Below the pieces are notes generated by a model. The model was not told the origin of the DNA. It ran no database searches and was given only the letters and a program-made list of their open reading frames with translations. DNA of 64,000 nucleotides, taken from positions 94,244-158,243 of the forward strand of contig NZ_LJGU01000114.1 in NCBI RefSeq assembly GCF_001751245.1, read 5' to 3'. The stretch is from Streptomyces oceani. GTDB taxonomy: Bacteria > Actinomycetota > Actinomycetes > Streptomycetales > Streptomycetaceae. Below, piece after piece: positions 52,627 through 60,040 of the stretch (the stretch's first letter is position 1; each line of letters opens with the position of its first letter). Both the position numbers and the translations under genes were made by a program.

Positions 52627-53747
52627 CCCAGAACACCACCTCGCGGGTGGAACCGCCCACCCGGCACGCGACCGGACCGGATCGGCCGGACGACGGCACT
52701 CCCGTGCACCGGCCCGGGCCACGCGGCTGCCTCACCCTCGGCGACACCGTGGCCCTGCCGGTTCGTCGGATATCCGTCGTCACGGCCATCGTGCTGGTCC
52801 TGCTCCTCGTCGCCACCGCCGTCGCCACGCTGAGCCTCGGCAGCCTCGGCATCCCGGTGTCCGGACTGCTCGACGCGTTCGGCGGGGACGCGGGGGTCAA
52901 GGAGAGCTTCGTACTGGAGAGACTGCGGGGGCCACGGCTCGTCGTCGGGATCGGTGTCGGCGCGGCACTCGGCGTCTCCGGTGCCCTGTTCCAGTCCGTC
53001 ACCCGTAACCCGCTCGGCAGCCCCGACATCATCGGTCTCAACGCGGGCGCCGGTGCGGGTGCCGCGCTGGCCGCGCTGCTGCTGGCCGGCAGCGTGCCCG
53101 TACCGGTCGGTGCCGTCCTCGGCGCCGCGGGCGCCATGGCGCTGGTGTACGTGTCGACGGGTGCGGGCTTCCGCAGCCGGGGGCGGCTCGTCGTCGCCGG
53201 TATCGGCGTCGCCGCGATCGCCAACGCGATCACGCAGTACGTCGTCTACGCCGTCGAGCGGGACAAGGCCACCGCGCTGAACGCCTACATCCACGGCAGC
53301 CTCTCCACCCGCGACTGGGGCGACGCGGTCACCATCTGGGTCATCGTCACGCTCCTCGTCCCCCTCGTCGCCCTCGTCTCACGGCCGCTGGCCGTCGGAG
53401 AGATGGGCGACGACCTCGCCGGCGCGCTCGGAGCCCACCCGGCCCGGACGAAGACGATCGCCGTCACGCTGTCGATCGTGTTGTCCGCCGGTGCCGTCAG
53501 CGTCGCGGGGCCCATCGCCTTTATCTCGTTGACCGCGCCGCAGATCGCGAAACGCGTCACCCGCGGCACGGGTCCGCACCTCACCCTCGCCGCTCTCGTC
53601 GGTGCGCTCCTGATGGCCGTCGCGGACCTGGCGGCGCAGCAACTGCCCTGGTTCGACGAACTTCCCGTCGGCATCTACACGATGGCCGTCGGCGGCGTCT
53701 ATCTCGGCTACCTGCTGATACGGGAGTGGCGCCGCGGCACACTGTGA
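52623..53747 (+). CDS. FecCD-family iron-siderophore permease, second subunit
   Basis: A 374-residue permease with the FecCD signatures LFQSVTRNPLGSPDIIGLNA and VAGPIAFISLTAPQIAKRVT. The TTG at 52623 overlaps the previous stop as TTGA. The N-terminal 45 residues before the first helix are unconserved and hydrophilic (TQNTTSRVEPPTRHATGPDR). With no ATPase in this operon, it may borrow the one encoded at 57034-57846. Confidence 0.92.
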   Translation: MTQNTTSRVEPPTRHATGPDRPDDGTPVHRPGPRGCLTLGDTVALPVRRISVVTAIVLVLLLVATAVATLSLGSLGIPVSGLLDAFGGDAGVKESFVLERLRGPRLVVGIGVGAALGVSGALFQSVTRNPLGSPDIIGLNAGAGAGAALAALLLAGSVPVPVGAVLGAAGAMALVYVSTGAGFRSRGRLVVAGIGVAAIANAITQYVVYAVERDKATALNAYIHGSLSTRDWGDAVTIWVIVTLLVPLVALVSRPLAVGEMGDDLAGALGAHPARTKTIAVTLSIVLSAGAVSVAGPIAFISLTAPQIAKRVTRGTGPHLTLAALVGALLMAVADLAAQQLPWFDELPVGIYTMAVGGVYLGYLLIREWRRGTL

Positions 53748-53784
53748 GCGGCGGCCTGGGAGCGACGGGCGGGGAACCGTAGTC

Positions 53785-54981
53785 TCAGCGGCTCCGCAGT
53801 TCCCAGCCCGGGGCGAACATGTTCCAGAAGCCGCCCGTCGGCGGGTGCTCGGCGAATACGTCGTCGTCCAGCTCGATCCCGATCCCGGGCGCGGTCGGCA
53901 GTGGCGCACGGCCGTTCTCGACCGGCACACAGCCGCGCAGCGCCTCGAAGACGTACGGCTCGAGGAGGCTGTCGAAGGTCTCCAGGATCTTGAAGTTCGG
54001 GGTGGCAGCAGCCGCGTGCACCGTGGCGGTCGTGCAGAACGGCGAGTTGGAGTTGTGCGGCGCCACCACCATCGAGTGCATCTCGGCGATCGCGGCGATC
54101 TTCCGCATCTCGGTGTAGCCGCCGACCATGCTGAGGTCGGGCTGCACGATGTTGACGGCGTCGTGCTCGAACAGCGGCGCGTACTCGTAGCGGTTGTGGA
54201 AGTGCTCGCCCCCGGAGATCGGGATCGTCGTACGCGCGCCGACATCGCGGTAGCGCGCGATGTGCGTCCACGGCAGCGGCTCCTCGAACCAGCCGATGTC
54301 GTACGGCTCCAGGGCGGTGGCGATCCGTACGGCCTCGTGCACCGCGAAGCGGGCGTGCCCCTCGACGAACAGCTCGACCTCCGGGCCGACCGCCTCGCGC
54401 ACTGCGGCGATCAGGTCGACGGACAGCCGGCGCTCGGCGCGGCTGAGCTCGCCCATCCCGGCGCCGAAGGGGTCGAGCTTGAGGGCGGAGTAGCCGAGGG
54501 CGACGGTGTCACGGGCGAGCTCGGCGAAGCGTTGGGGCGTACGCTCGCCGGTGTACCAGCCGTTCGCGTACACGGGGATCTCGTCCCGGCAGGCGCCGCC
54601 GATCAGCCGATAGACCGGGACCTGGAGGAACTTGCCCTGGATGTCGTGCAGCGCCTGGTCGACCCCGCTCACCACGATGCCGCCGACGTCCCCGCCGCGC
54701 AGGAAGTCGCCCTGGTACATCCGGAGCCAGATCTCCTCGGTGTCGAAGGGGTCAGCCCCGATGAGGTGCCGCTCGGCCATGTTGCGCGCCAGCGCGCAGG
54801 TTTCGACACCGCGGAAGGGATGGGTGATCTCACCGACTCCGACCAGGCCCTCGTCAGTGCTGATGCGGACGTAGCTGAAGTCCCGCCAGGACGTGCCGAG
54901 GCTCAGCGTCTCTACCTTGCTGATGCGCCCGGCTCCCGTCGTGGGGCGGGTCTGGTTCACGGTGAGCACGAAAGTCTCCAT
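53785..54981 (-). CDS. Mandelate racemase/muconate lactonizing-type sugar acid dehydratase
   Basis: A 398-residue enolase-superfamily protein. GYSALKLDPFG carries the lysine strand, ELFVEGHARF and WFEEPLPWTH the first two metal acids, and ISGGEHFHNRYEY the third acid with a histidine. This pattern fits galactonate/gluconate/rhamnonate-type dehydratases making a 2-keto-3-deoxy acid. The ATG at 54981 lies inside an IclR-type operator. A GTG at 54969, with GGAG upstream, would give a start 4 residues shorter and may be the true one. It belongs to the second sugar locus despite lying beyond the siderophore operon. Confidence 0.88.
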   Translation of the reverse strand: METFVLTVNQTRPTTGAGRISKVETLSLGTSWRDFSYVRISTDEGLVGVGEITHPFRGVETCALARNMAERHLIGADPFDTEEIWLRMYQGDFLRGGDVGGIVVSGVDQALHDIQGKFLQVPVYRLIGGACRDEIPVYANGWYTGERTPQRFAELARDTVALGYSALKLDPFGAGMGELSRAERRLSVDLIAAVREAVGPEVELFVEGHARFAVHEAVRIATALEPYDIGWFEEPLPWTHIARYRDVGARTTIPISGGEHFHNRYEYAPLFEHDAVNIVQPDLSMVGGYTEMRKIAAIAEMHSMVVAPHNSNSPFCTTATVHAAAATPNFKILETFDSLLEPYVFEALRGCVPVENGRAPLPTAPGIGIELDDDVFAEHPPTGGFWNMFAPGWELRSR

Positions 54982-54996
54982 TCGGTGATGCCGAAC
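54981..54996. promoter_or_regulatory. IclR-type operator at the dehydratase start
   Basis: TTCGGTGATGCCGAAC is the most symmetric copy of the palindrome (TTCGG..CCGAA). Its first base is the last base of the dehydratase ATG. A leftward promoter TTGACG, 17 bases, GAACAT lies about 25-55 bases upstream. The site is also about 90 bases from the divergent FAH gene, so it may control both. Confidence 0.75.
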
Positions 54997-55083
54997 ACTG
55001 TTCTGTTTCTGCTATGTTCGTGGAAGCCGCGACGGCCGTCAAGAGGCCACATGTCCAGGCCGCGGCCCTGAGAAGGAGGACAG

Positions 55084-55932
55084 ATGCGGGTGACTCGAGT
55101 CGGTGACCCGGGGGCGGAGTTCCCGGTGGCGCTGGACGGTGACGGCGCGTACGACCTGCGCGGTCTGACGAGCGACATCACGGCCGACTTCCTAGCCGGC
55201 GACTGGGCCCCACGGGTGCGGGACGCGTTGGACGCCGGCGAGCTGCCCGGCGTCGCGCTCGACGGCCTGCGCGTCGGCGCGCCGGTCGTCCGCCCCGGCA
55301 AGGTGGTGTGCATCGGGCTGAACTATCGCAAGCACGCGGTCGAGAGCGGTGCCGACATACCCGAGGAACCGGTCGTCTTCATGAAGGCGAGCAACACCGT
55401 CGTCGGGCCCCAGGACACGGTGCTGATCCCGCGCGGCAGCGAACGGACCGACTACGAGGTCGAACTCGCCGTCGTGATCGGCCGTACGGCCCGCTACCTC
55501 CCCGGGCCCGACTCCGTACCCCGGCACATCGCTGGCTACGCCGTCGCGAACGACGTGTCCGAGCGGGCCTTCCAGCTCGAGCGGGGCGGCCAGTGGGTCA
55601 AGGGCAAGTCCTGCGAGACGTTCAACCCGCTCGGCCCATGGCTCGTCTCGCCGGACGAGGTCGGCGATCCACAGGACCTCCGCCTGCGGCTCTGGGTCAA
55701 CGGCGAGCGGCGCCAGGACAGCACGACCGCCGACATGATCTTCGACGTGCGGCACATCGTCTGGTACCTGAGCCAGTTCATGGTGCTGGAGCCGGGCGAC
55801 GTCATCAGTACGGGCACGCCGTCCGGCGTCGCGATGGGCTCACCGGACATCCCGTATCTGGCGGAGGGCGATGTCGTCGAGCTGGAGATCGACCGGCTGG
55901 GCCGGCAGCGTCAACGGGTCGCCCGGGCCTGA
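55084..55932 (+). CDS. Fumarylacetoacetate hydrolase family, 2,4-diketo-3-deoxy sugar acid hydrolase-like
   Basis: A 282-residue FAH-family enzyme. VVCIGLNYRKHAVESGADIP, PVVFMKASNTVVGPQDTVLI, DYEVELAVVIGRTARYL and GDVISTGTPSGVAMG are conserved, including the metal-binding acids (E..E..D). Members act on 2,4-diketo-3-deoxy-L-fuconate or rhamnonate, yielding pyruvate and lactate. GAAGGAGG lies just before ATG 55084. This activity is the one missing from the fucose operon at 21-25 kb, so it could serve that pathway, the IclR-controlled pathway, or both. Confidence 0.88.
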   Translation: MRVTRVGDPGAEFPVALDGDGAYDLRGLTSDITADFLAGDWAPRVRDALDAGELPGVALDGLRVGAPVVRPGKVVCIGLNYRKHAVESGADIPEEPVVFMKASNTVVGPQDTVLIPRGSERTDYEVELAVVIGRTARYLPGPDSVPRHIAGYAVANDVSERAFQLERGGQWVKGKSCETFNPLGPWLVSPDEVGDPQDLRLRLWVNGERRQDSTTADMIFDVRHIVWYLSQFMVLEPGDVISTGTPSGVAMGSPDIPYLAEGDVVELEIDRLGRQRQRVARA

Positions 55933-56066
55933 CGCGCGCGCCGCGCAAGCCGTCACCACGTGGATGCCGCGGGTGAGGCCAGGACGTCACGGCAGGCCCG
56001 TGGGCGGCCACGGACGCCATCCATGGTGAGTGGGCCACCGGAATCCGTGAGCCTGCGCCGGGCTTG

Positions 56067-56088
56067 ACCTTGACACTGATGTCAAGGT
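56067..56088. promoter_or_regulatory. MerR-type operator, perfect inverted repeat
   Basis: ACCTTGACA, 4 bases, TGTCAAGGT: a perfect 9-bp inverted repeat. It lies between TTGACC (56064-56069) and TACGTT (56091-56096), a spacer longer than 17 bases as expected for MerR-activated promoters. The ATG at 56103 follows the -10 by 6 bases, so the mRNA may be leaderless. Confidence 0.82.
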
Positions 56089-56102
56089 CGTACGTTGCGT
56101 GC

Positions 56103-56621
56103 ATGCTTCCTGACATCAACAGCTGGAACGAACGCGTCATCGCCGAGTTCCGCTCGAACGCCGGACACGTGCGCTGGAGCACGGAGGAGGACCTCGCCAC
56201 CGGCCGTCCGGTCCCACCCTTGCTACCCGGATTCGATGAGCACCGGGGCGTACCCATCATCCTGGTGCGGAATACGGGGGCCAAGACCCGTCGCGAGCGG
56301 ATCAATCCCCTGATGTACCAGCCGGTCGGCGGGGACTTCGCCGTCTTCGCCACGTACGGCGGCAGTCCACGTCCTCCGGCCTGGTTCCACAACCTGGTGG
56401 CGCATCCGCGGGCCGTGGTCGAAACGGGCGAGCAAGAGGTGCCGGTGACGGCGCGACTCACCGAAGGGGTGGAGCGTGAGCGGATCTGGACCAGACAGGT
56501 CACGCTGGTGCCGACGTTCGCCGAGTTCGAAGCGACCGCCGGCAGGGAGATCCCGATCCTCCTGCTCGAGCGCCCGCGCGAGGGAGCGGGCACGCCCGAG
56601 CACGGCACACTGACGCCATGA
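56103..56621 (+). CDS. Deazaflavin-dependent nitroreductase family protein (DDN type)
   Basis: A 172-residue split-barrel protein. NERVIAEFRSNAGHVRW, GVPIILVRNTGAKTRRERIN, YGGSPRPPAWFHNLVAHPRA and the closing IPILLLERP are the hallmarks of F420H2-dependent DDN-like reductases. The natural substrate is unknown. The gene is directly controlled by a MerR-type operator and overlaps the MerR gene by 4 bases. F420 use is expected in actinobacteria. Confidence 0.9.
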   Translation: MLPDINSWNERVIAEFRSNAGHVRWSTEEDLATGRPVPPLLPGFDEHRGVPIILVRNTGAKTRRERINPLMYQPVGGDFAVFATYGGSPRPPAWFHNLVAHPRAVVETGEQEVPVTARLTEGVERERIWTRQVTLVPTFAEFEATAGREIPILLLERPREGAGTPEHGTLTP

Positions 56622-57223
56622 CACCCAACGAACCCGGAAACCGCGGGATGCGCATCGGCGAACTCGCGCTGCGCACCGGAGTCAGCGCGCGCTCACTGCG
56701 GTACTACGAGCAGCACGGCCTCCTCACCCCACACCGTGACCCGAACGGCTACCGCAGCTACGGCGACGACGCCGTTCGCCTCGTCGCCCGACTGCGCCAG
56801 CTGCTCAGCGCCGGCCTGTCGGTCGCCGACATCCGGCAGTTCGGGCCCTGCCTCGCCGCGGCTGATATGGATCGAGCGCCCTGCGCGCCGGCACTGGAGG
56901 TCTATCAGCAGCGACTCCGCGTACTCGATGAGCGCCTCACCGCGCTCCGGCACCTACGCGACAACCTCGCGGTCCAGACCGAACTCCTGCGCGACAGGTC
57001 AGCACGGAATCATGACCTCCACGGGTCCCCGTGTCACGCGGCGCCCTCGAACCGCTGGGCGGTGCGGGCAGGGACCACGGTGGGCAACCGGTCCTCGGGA
57101 TCGTCGAAGACATGCGCGCGCAACCCGAAGCCGTCCAGCAGCAGTTCCGGTGTCATGGTCTCCCGCGGCGGGCCCTGCGCACGGAGTTCGCCGTCCTTCA
57201 GCACCACCAGGTGGTCGGTGTAG
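56618..57223 (+). CDS. MerR-family transcriptional regulator, 3' end doubtful
   Basis: A 201-residue frame whose first 128 residues are a clear MerR protein: RIGELALRTGVSARSLRYYE, the GLL..HRDPNGYRSYGDDAV wing, CLAAADMDRAPCAP and a coiled coil ending at TELLRDRS. The remainder (from about 57014) reads antisense through the start-distal end of the ATPase gene and has no natural composition. A one-base slip near 57005 would end the protein with a stop at about 57014, the usual length. Either the true stop has been lost or there is an indel. It should activate the DDN gene and itself. Confidence 0.78.
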   Translation: MTPNEPGNRGMRIGELALRTGVSARSLRYYEQHGLLTPHRDPNGYRSYGDDAVRLVARLRQLLSAGLSVADIRQFGPCLAAADMDRAPCAPALEVYQQRLRVLDERLTALRHLRDNLAVQTELLRDRSARNHDLHGSPCHAAPSNRWAVRAGTTVGNRSSGSSKTCARNPKPSSSSSGVMVSRGGPCARSSPSFSTTRWSV

Positions 57224-57846
57224 CGGGCCGCGAGGCTGAGGTCGTGCAGCACCACGACGATGGTGCGGCCGGTCTCCCGGCACAACCGTACGACCAGGTC
57301 GAGTACCTCGACCGCGTGCGCGAGGTCCAGGTGGTTGGTGGGCTCGTCCAACAACATCAGCTCGGTCTGCTGGGCGAGTGCCATGGCGACCCAGGCCCGT
57401 TGCCGCTGTCCGCCGGAGAGTTCCTCCAGCGGGGTGTCGGCGTACGCTTCGACGCCAGTGGCGGCCATCGCCTCGGCCGCGATCCGGTCGTCCTCGGGGT
57501 CCCAACGGCGGTACCACGGCTGGTGCGGTTGCCGGCCGCGCGCGGCCAGCTCGGACACGGTCATGCTCTCCGGGGCCACGGGATTCTGCGGCAGCATGGT
57601 CAACTTCCGGGCGAGGGTACGCGGGCGGAACGCGCCGAGCGGTTCTCCCTCCAGCAGCACGTGCCCGGCGGTCGGCGTCAACAGCCGCGCGAGGACCCGC
57701 AGCAGCGTCGACTTGCCGCAACCGTTGGGCCCGATGACGGTGGTGACCCGCCCCCTGGGTATCTCCAGGGACAGTCGGGCGAGCACGGTCTGCTTCCCGT
57801 AACCGGCGCTGACACCGTGCACGCTCAGGGGACTTGGTTCACACAC
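57034..57846 (-). CDS. Iron-siderophore ABC transporter ATPase (FepC-like)
   Basis: A 270-residue ABC ATPase. Walker A is GPNGCGKST near residue 42, the signature LSGGQRQRAWVAMALAQQ near 143, Walker B LMLLDEPTNHLDL near 163, and the switch histidine lies in VVVLHDLSLAARYTDHL. This subgroup (FepC/FhuC) powers siderophore import. The GTG at 57846 overlaps the upstream permease by 8 bases. It is last in a leftward operon from the divergent iron box at 60.0 kb. Confidence 0.94.
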   Translation of the reverse strand: MCEPSPLSVHGVSAGYGKQTVLARLSLEIPRGRVTTVIGPNGCGKSTLLRVLARLLTPTAGHVLLEGEPLGAFRPRTLARKLTMLPQNPVAPESMTVSELAARGRQPHQPWYRRWDPEDDRIAAEAMAATGVEAYADTPLEELSGGQRQRAWVAMALAQQTELMLLDEPTNHLDLAHAVEVLDLVVRLCRETGRTIVVVLHDLSLAARYTDHLVVLKDGELRAQGPPRETMTPELLLDGFGLRAHVFDDPEDRLPTVVPARTAQRFEGAA

Positions 57847-58972
57847 TTGTTCTCCGCCGATGTTGGTTCAACAGGTACAGGAGGTACGGCGCGCCGAGGA
57901 TGGCCGTCGGCACACCCACCGGGAGTTCCGCGGGCAGCCGCTGGGCCGTCATGTCAGCAGCCAGCACAAGCAATGCTCCGAGCAGGCCAGCGGCGAGCGG
58001 TGGCGGGCCCGGCGTACGGAAGACGCGCATCGCGGCCTGCGGCGCGACGAACGCCACAAAGGCAATCGGCCCAGCAACAGCCGTGGCACCGGAGACGAGG
58101 ACGACGGCAACGAACAGCGCCAGCGCCTCCGTACGCCCCGGTGCGGTGCCCAGCGTCGGCGCCACCTCGCGGCCCAACCGCAGGGCTGCCACGTCGCGGG
58201 CGAGCACGGCGCAAGCGAGGAACCCACACAGCACCACCGGCGTCATCAGGGTGACGTCGGGTAGTCGTACGCCATTCAGCGAACCGGTCAGCCAACGGGT
58301 GGCGACCTGCGCCTGCTCCAGTTCGGCACGGGTCAGCAGCCAGGAGACCCCGGACAGCGCGAGGGAGTTGATACTCAGGCCGACCAGGATGAGCCGCAGT
58401 CCGTCAAACCCCCCGCGCCAGGAAAGGGCCAGGATAAGAGCGGTGGTGGCCAATCCACCGAGGACCGCCATCGGGGCGAGAAGCTCCGCCGCGGCGTGCT
58501 CACCCGTACGGGAGGCGATCGCGGGTTGGGTGACCAGCAACACCGCGAAGAAGCTGGCGCCGCCGGTCACGCCGAGCAGATCCGGACTGGCGATGGGGTT
58601 GCGAGTGACGGACTGGGTCAGTGCCCCGGCACAGCCGAGCGCGGCGCCGACAAGGACGGCCGCCAGCACGCGGGCCAGCCTGTGATCGAGGACCACGAGC
58701 CTCTCCACGCTCTCGCCGTTTCCGGCGAGCGTCGCCAGTACGCGGTCGGCGGGCACGTCGAAGCTGCCGGTGAACACGGAGACGCCGCACAACACCAGCA
58801 GTACGGCGACGGTCACCGTGCCAGCCAGGAACGCACGGGGGCGCAGCGTCAGGGCGACGGGGCCGAGACGTATCCCACGGCGCGGGTCCAGCGCGAACCG
58901 CGGCCCGCTCGTCACCTTCGGCGGCCGATACCGACGAGCCGCGGTCGACGCCGCCGTCGTCCGGGGCCTCAC
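57839..58972 (-). CDS. FecCD-family iron-siderophore permease
   Basis: A 377-residue permease. TQSVTRNPIASPDLLGVTGG and VAGPIAFVAFVAPQAAMRVF are the conserved loops. The GTG at 58972 overlaps the preceding stop (GTGA); the N-terminal 40 residues are Arg/Pro-rich before the first helix at about ALTLRPRAFLAGTVTVAVLL. It partners with the 58969-59985 subunit. Confidence 0.93.
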   Translation of the reverse strand: MRPRTTAASTAARRYRPPKVTSGPRFALDPRRGIRLGPVALTLRPRAFLAGTVTVAVLLVLCGVSVFTGSFDVPADRVLATLAGNGESVERLVVLDHRLARVLAAVLVGAALGCAGALTQSVTRNPIASPDLLGVTGGASFFAVLLVTQPAIASRTGEHAAAELLAPMAVLGGLATTALILALSWRGGFDGLRLILVGLSINSLALSGVSWLLTRAELEQAQVATRWLTGSLNGVRLPDVTLMTPVVLCGFLACAVLARDVAALRLGREVAPTLGTAPGRTEALALFVAVVLVSGATAVAGPIAFVAFVAPQAAMRVFRTPGPPPLAAGLLGALLVLAADMTAQRLPAELPVGVPTAILGAPYLLYLLNQHRRRTSV

Positions 58973-59985
58973 AGCGCCACCAGCTTGCGGCGGCGGGTGA
59001 GCGCGAGGAGCACGGGAGCACCGACGGCGGCCATCACGATGCCGGCCTGGAGTTCGCCGGGGCGGGCACTGACACGGCCGACGGTGTCGGCGACGAGCAG
59101 CACGATGGCCCCGGTCAGTCCGGAGAGCGGCACCAGCCATCGCTGATCGTGCCGGGCGAACAGGCGGGCGGTGTGCGGGGCCACCAGGCCGAGGAAAGCG
59201 ACGGGTCCACAGAGGGCGGTGGCGGGTCCGGCGAGCAGCGTGATGGCGGTGATACCGGTGATCCGGCTACGGCGTACCCGGGTGCCGAGCGAACGGGCCA
59301 CGTCGTCTCCCAGGCCGAGGTTGTTCAGCGCGAAGGCGTTGACCAGGGCGAGCAGGCAACCGGCGGCGAGCAGCGGGATGATGAGGACCGCCATGCCGTG
59401 GTCCCTGTCGGCGAGGGCGCCCACCTGCCAGAAGCGCATGACGTCGAGAGTGCGCTTGTCCAGCAGGACCAGAGCGGTGGTGAGCGCGGTGAGCAGCGCG
59501 CTCAGGGTGGTTCCGGTAATGGCGAGCATGACCAGCGCGCCGCGGTTGGTGCCGCGCAGGCCGAACAGGGCGACCAGCGTGGCGACGACGCCCGCTCCGG
59601 CGAGTGCGGCGGCGACGAGTACGCCGGAGGAGCTGACGCCAAATCCGTAGGTGAGGCCGGCGACGGCGAAGGCGGCCCCGGCGTTGACGCCGAACAGGCC
59701 GGGGTCGGCCAGCGGGTTGCGGGTGTGACCCTGCATCAACGCACCAGCCATGCCGAGTGCGCAGCCGACCGCGAGGCCCAGGAGCGTACGGGGCAACCGC
59801 TGTGAGGTGACGACCGTGGCCTCGGCCGAGTCGACGTGTGTGAAGAGCGCCGAGAGTACTTCGCGGAACGGGATGTCGTTGCTCCCGAACGCGAGGCTGA
59901 GCAGGACGGCGAGGGCGGCACCCGCCGTCAGCAGCCCGGCGGCGAAGGGCAGTCGGCGGGCCGCGGGGAAGGGCTTCGATGTCAC
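58969..59985 (-). CDS. FecCD-family iron-siderophore permease
   Basis: A 338-residue permease with SQRLPRTLLGLAVGCALGMA, MQGHTRNPLADPGLFGVNAG and LCGPVAFLGLVAPHTARLFA. The GTG at 59985 directly abuts the iron box and has no ribosome binding site, so the message is probably leaderless, with TAGGCT inside the box as a possible -10. It is first in the leftward permease-permease-ATPase operon. Confidence 0.92.
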   Translation of the reverse strand: MTSKPFPAARRLPFAAGLLTAGAALAVLLSLAFGSNDIPFREVLSALFTHVDSAEATVVTSQRLPRTLLGLAVGCALGMAGALMQGHTRNPLADPGLFGVNAGAAFAVAGLTYGFGVSSSGVLVAAALAGAGVVATLVALFGLRGTNRGALVMLAITGTTLSALLTALTTALVLLDKRTLDVMRFWQVGALADRDHGMAVLIIPLLAAGCLLALVNAFALNNLGLGDDVARSLGTRVRRSRITGITAITLLAGPATALCGPVAFLGLVAPHTARLFARHDQRWLVPLSGLTGAIVLLVADTVGRVSARPGELQAGIVMAAVGAPVLLALTRRRKLVAL

Positions 59986-60004
59986 ATAGGTTAGCCTAAC
60001 CTAA
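59986..60004. promoter_or_regulatory. Iron box serving both divergent siderophore transcripts
   Basis: ATAGGTTAGCCTAACCTAA is almost fully palindromic; read on the minus strand it matches 17 of 19 positions of the iron-box consensus TTAGGTTAGGCTCACCTAA. It lies between the permease operon (leftward) and the binding-protein gene (rightward), and so should control both. Confidence 0.9.
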
Positions 60005-60040
60005 ATTCCATCCTTTCCCTTCGGGACCATGGGAGCGAAC

